DNA of 64,000 nt from Planococcus maritimus (GTDB taxonomy: Bacteria; Bacillota; Bacilli; Bacillales_A; Planococcaceae): contig NZ_CP016538.2 of NCBI RefSeq assembly GCF_001687625.2, positions 3,006,501 to 3,070,500 of the forward strand, written 5' to 3'. Made by a program: the position numbers and the translations under genes. The notes under the pieces were generated by a model. It ran no database searches and was not told the origin of the DNA. It saw only the letters and a list, made by a program, of their open reading frames with translations. Shown piece after piece: positions 61,386-64,000 of the stretch; the first letter of the stretch is position 1, and every line of letters starts with the position of its first letter.

Positions 61386-62782
61386 TGCAGGAAACCGCGC
61401 TTATCGTATCCTATATCGTCATTGCTTATATGCTCTTTTCAAGCCTAAGTTACCTGGGGCTTTTCGCGCTTGCTTTCCGCAAAGTGAAAAGGGAAACCAA
61501 ACTGGATAAAAGGGAATCTACCGAAGATTTCCTGCGCAATCAATCTACTTACCCCGTATCGATCTTGGTTCCTGCTTATAACGAGGAAGTCGGCGTAGTC
61601 AGCACGGTCCGTTCGCTATTGGCACTCGAATACCCGGAGAAGGAAATCATCGTCATCGATGATGGGTCGAAGGATGATACGTCCTTGCGCATGATTGAAG
61701 AGTTCAAAATGACCAAAATTCCTTTCGCTGTCCGCATGCACATTGAAACAGCAGAAATTGAGTCCATCTACCAATCGTCCATCTTCCCCTACATCCGGCT
61801 GATCAAAAAAGCGAATGGCGGAAAGGCGGATGCCTTGAATGCAGGCATCAATCTCTCTTCGTTCCCCTATTTTTGTGCCATTGATGGCGATTCTATTTTG
61901 GAGAACGACGGATTGCTCAAGACCATGAAACCGATCATCGAATCGGACGGGCAAATCATTGTTACTGGCGGTTCTGTCCGCATCGCCAACGGCTCGACCA
62001 TTTCGCGAAGCAAAGTTGAAGTTATTGGCCTTCCTAGAAGCCCGGTTGTTCTTATGCAAATCGTGGAATACTTCCGGGCTTTCTTGATCGGACGCCTGGC
62101 TTTAAGCCATTTGAACATCTTATTGATCGTATCCGGTGCTTTTGGGGTCTTCAATAAAGAACGGGTCATTCAAGCTGGCGGCTACAATAAAAACACGGTC
62201 GGCGAGGATATGGAACTGGTTGTCCGGCTGCATCGATTGCTGCGGGAAGAGAAATCTAAGCAGCGCATCGAATATATTCCAGACCCTGTCTGTTGGACAG
62301 AAGCCCCGGATTCACTCGGTGTTCTTAAGTCCCAACGAATTCGCTGGCAGCGTGGGTTGTTCGAAACTCTTTGGACCCATAGAAAGATGATGCTTAACCC
62401 TAAATATGGCTCGATCGGCTTGTTTTCCATGCCGTATTTTCTCTTCGTGGAATTGCTTGGCGCCGTGTTCGAATTTATTGGTTATTTCATCATTTTCGGC
62501 GGCTTCTTCTTTGCTTTAGTCGATCCACAAGTGGCCGGTGTCATGTTCTTGGTGACAGTTTTTTACGGTTCCCTTATTTCGGCATTGGCCGTATTATTAG
62601 AAGAGTTGACCTTGCACAAATACCCAAATGTCTCCCATTTGGTGAAGCTTTATTTCTGGGCATTGACCGAAGCCTTCTGGTATCGCCCACTTATGGTGCT
62701 ATGGCGTGTCCAGGGGATTTTCGCAGCGTTCCGCAAAAAAGCTCATTGGGGAGACATGAAACGCAAAGGCATTTCTACGTAA
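61385..62782 (+). CDS. Processive family 2 glycosyltransferase
   Basis: This 465-residue membrane enzyme has an N-terminal helix, then a GT-A catalytic domain: VSILVPAYNEEVGVVSTVRS, IIVIDDGSKDDTS, the metal DxD-type FCAIDGDSIL, the acidic base in NTVGEDMELVVRLHR and the processive signature QRIRWQRGLFE (QxxRW). Three or four helices follow. This is the architecture of IcaA/PgaC- and HasA-like synthases that build and export beta-linked polysaccharide. No PilZ domain is visible, so c-di-GMP control must be indirect or by another site. It starts within the HEAT-protein stop codon. Confidence 0.92.
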   Translation: MQETALIVSYIVIAYMLFSSLSYLGLFALAFRKVKRETKLDKRESTEDFLRNQSTYPVSILVPAYNEEVGVVSTVRSLLALEYPEKEIIVIDDGSKDDTSLRMIEEFKMTKIPFAVRMHIETAEIESIYQSSIFPYIRLIKKANGGKADALNAGINLSSFPYFCAIDGDSILENDGLLKTMKPIIESDGQIIVTGGSVRIANGSTISRSKVEVIGLPRSPVVLMQIVEYFRAFLIGRLALSHLNILLIVSGAFGVFNKERVIQAGGYNKNTVGEDMELVVRLHRLLREEKSKQRIEYIPDPVCWTEAPDSLGVLKSQRIRWQRGLFETLWTHRKMMLNPKYGSIGLFSMPYFLFVELLGAVFEFIGYFIIFGGFFFALVDPQVAGVMFLVTVFYGSLISALAVLLEELTLHKYPNVSHLVKLYFWALTEAFWYRPLMVLWRVQGIFAAFRKKAHWGDMKRKGIST

Positions 62783-62800
62783 CCTAAAGGAGGCAATTTT

Positions 62801-63157
62801 ATGAAAAAAATATTGGTCGCAGATGATGAAGACATTTTGCGTACGTTGATCGTCGATACTTTAGAAGACGATTTTGAGATGGATGAAGCCGAAGATGGCA
62901 AAGAAGCTTTGGAAAAAATCAGGGCGACTGACTACGACCTGGTCTTACTCGATTATATGATGCCTTATTTAACGGGCATGGAAGTGCTTGAGGCTGTCCG
63001 AGGCGAACAGAACGACACTAAAGTCATGATGCTAACAGCTAAAGCACAAGATGCAGACCGGGAAAAAGCGATCTCGAATGGGGCGGATTATTTTATGTCT
63101 AAGCCATTCAGCCCGATGGAATTGCTGTCGCTAGTCGAAGAAATATTGGAAGTATAA
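62801..63157 (+). CDS. Single-domain response regulator
   Basis: This 118-residue receiver has the acidic pocket KKILVADDEDILRTL, phospho-acceptor Asp in LVLLDYMMPYLTG, Thr/Ser in VMMLTAKAQD and Lys in YFMSKPFSP. There is no output domain, so it may pass phosphate to the HPt domain of the diguanylate cyclase encoded upstream, as a CheY/Spo0F-like shuttle. AAAGGAGG lies before the ATG, 18 bases after the glycosyltransferase. It ends the plus-strand operon. Confidence 0.94.
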   Translation: MKKILVADDEDILRTLIVDTLEDDFEMDEAEDGKEALEKIRATDYDLVLLDYMMPYLTGMEVLEAVRGEQNDTKVMMLTAKAQDADREKAISNGADYFMSKPFSPMELLSLVEEILEV

Positions 63158-63177
63158 GCTGGCTTACGCCGCAAAAT

Positions 63178-63219
63178 AACCCCGATGGAGAACAGGGCAT
63201 CCTGTTCTCCATCGGGGTT
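63178..63219. terminator. Very strong bidirectional terminator
   Basis: AACCCCGATGGAGAACAGG and CCTGTTCTCCATCGGGGTT form a perfect 19-bp stem around GCAT between convergent genes. Confidence 0.92.
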
Positions 63220-63239
63220 TACTTGTTGAGAAGCTTTTA

Positions 63240-64000
63240 TCAATCCGTACTGCCTTGTGTAGCGTAGAAGATGACGCCATTTTGCTCTTGGCCATCCAAT
63301 AGTTTTTTCATGACTTTGGACAAATTCACTGGCGCATATGGCTTCGTCAAATAATGATTGATTTTATCGATCTGTCCCGAATCATCCGTTGGATCTAGTG
63401 CAGAAGAGATAACAATCGGAATATTTTGCGTAGCAGCGTCTGCTTTCATCATATCCACCAGATCCCATCCGTTCAGTTCCTCGCCGAGCATAATATCGAT
63501 CACGGCACCAACCAATGGCGTCCGTTTTGCTTCTTTAAAAGCTTCTTTCGGCGAAGTATGGTAAATCACTTTAAAACCGTTCACTTTCAATTCTTCTGAT
63601 AACAATAGAGCGAGACTCATATCGTCTTCTACAATCATGACAGGCGGGTTTTCTTCGACGCCTTCGTGCACGCTATACTCTTGCGGCTCCGATGATTGCA
63701 AAGGCAGTTCGAAATGAATTGTTGTGCCTTCGCCTTCTTGCGACTCGATCCAAATCTTCCCGTCATGCTTGACGATGATTTCCTGGCAAATCGCAAGGCC
63801 CAATCCCGTTCCGCCAATCTTACGGCGCGAACTATTGTCGATGCGCTGGAATTTCGAGAACAGCTTCGGAATGTCCTCAGCAGGAATACCGATTCCTTCA
63901 TCTTTGATCGATACGCGGAGCGCATTGAAATTATTTTTCATGCAAACAGTGACGTTGCCGCCTTGTGGGGAAAACTTAATGGCATTGCCGATCAAGTTCA
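63240..64000 (-). CDS. Histidine kinase-receiver hybrid, C-terminal part
   Basis: This minus-strand gene runs off the right edge. The visible 253 residues hold the ATPase half of a histidine kinase, with N box NLIGNAIKFSPQGG, G1 VSIKDEGIGIP, F box KLFSKFQRID and G2 GGTGLGLAICQEI. A receiver domain follows (VMIVEDDMSLALLLSEEL, Asp in GAVIDIMLGEELNG, Lys in YLTKPYAP). It is convergent with the exopolysaccharide-type operon and could be the kinase for its orphan receiver, HPt and REC domains. The sensor part is not in the window. Confidence 0.92.
   Translation of the reverse strand, partial: NLIGNAIKFSPQGGNVTVCMKNNFNALRVSIKDEGIGIPAEDIPKLFSKFQRIDNSSRRKIGGTGLGLAICQEIIVKHDGKIWIESQEGEGTTIHFELPLQSSEPQEYSVHEGVEENPPVMIVEDDMSLALLLSEELKVNGFKVIYHTSPKEAFKEAKRTPLVGAVIDIMLGEELNGWDLVDMMKADAATQNIPIVISSALDPTDDSGQIDKINHYLTKPYAPVNLSKVMKKLLDGQEQNGVIFYATQGSTD

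Noticed and set aside
1-64000. Prophage or integrative element covering the repeat copies
   Set aside because: No integrase, transposase, phage structural gene or tRNA attachment site is present anywhere in the window.

Overview
The window looks like chromosomal DNA from a Gram-positive Bacillales bacterium, most likely Planococcaceae (Planococcus or a close relative; this is inference from gene content, not a database match). The evidence is strong AGGAGG-type ribosome sites with frequent GTG/TTG starts, many rho-independent terminators, FapR-like operators at fabH, a sigma-B-like promoter, a ydaO-type c-di-AMP leader before ktrB, a class III fructose bisphosphatase, a LOV-STAS photoreceptor and an oligoendopeptidase F. 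No tRNA, rRNA, CRISPR array, transposase or phage gene was seen.

Layout. 1-5.8 kb: small membrane and unknown genes, a DJ-1/PfpI protein, the LOV-STAS photoreceptor, an alpha/beta hydrolase and an acetyltransferase. 5.8-9 kb: a large secreted subtilase ending in three cell-wall-binding type 2 repeats. 9-17.6 kb: DUF5996 protein, metallophosphoesterase, PepF, a PP2C-like phosphatase, a DrrAB-type ABC exporter with a LexA-like palindrome upstream, and FabH with FapR-like operators. 17.9-21.3 kb: a pseudogene with two nonsense codons, the first copy of a dispersed repeat, an Xre regulator with two small membrane proteins, and a cation diffusion facilitator. 21.4-25 kb: a run of acetyltransferases, a nucleotidyltransferase and a methyltransferase. 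25.2-26.7 kb: a divergent Rrf2 regulator/NAD(P)-binding oxidoreductase pair with matched operator-like palindromes. 26.7-36.9 kb: a membrane metallopeptidase, an acetyltransferase-aminotransferase fusion with a 21-bp tandem repeat upstream, two hydrolases, more acetyltransferases, an APH-like kinase and an MFS transporter. 37-41.6 kb: a minus-strand operon (NIF3-like, kinase, S66 peptidase, racemase, phospholipase-like, NUDIX). 41.9-46.9 kb: GAF-STAS protein, aldo/keto reductase and an MHYT-PAS-GGDEF-EAL protein. 47-51.5 kb: c-di-AMP leader with ktrB, second repeat copy, an SDR, a lipoprotein, and ktrA on the other strand. 51.8-57.2 kb: a sigma region-2-only protein, MscS channel, SDR, two small membrane proteins and fbp.

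57.4-64 kb is the most coherent system: a c-di-GMP-I riboswitch before a secreted TIM-barrel-like protein, then HPt-REC-GGDEF-REC, a membrane-anchored HEAT-repeat protein and a processive family 2 glycosyltransferase in a tightly overlapping run, a single-domain response regulator, and a convergent histidine kinase-receiver hybrid. I read it as a c-di-GMP-linked exopolysaccharide module with its own phosphorelay.

The most unusual sequence structure is a pair of 237-238 bp elements (18443-18680 and 48836-49072, opposite orientations). They have defined ends and an inverted-repeat core. Each is flanked by a direct duplication of a complete local terminator hairpin, and the hairpins differ at the two sites. 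This looks like a small mobile element that inserts at terminators and duplicates them.
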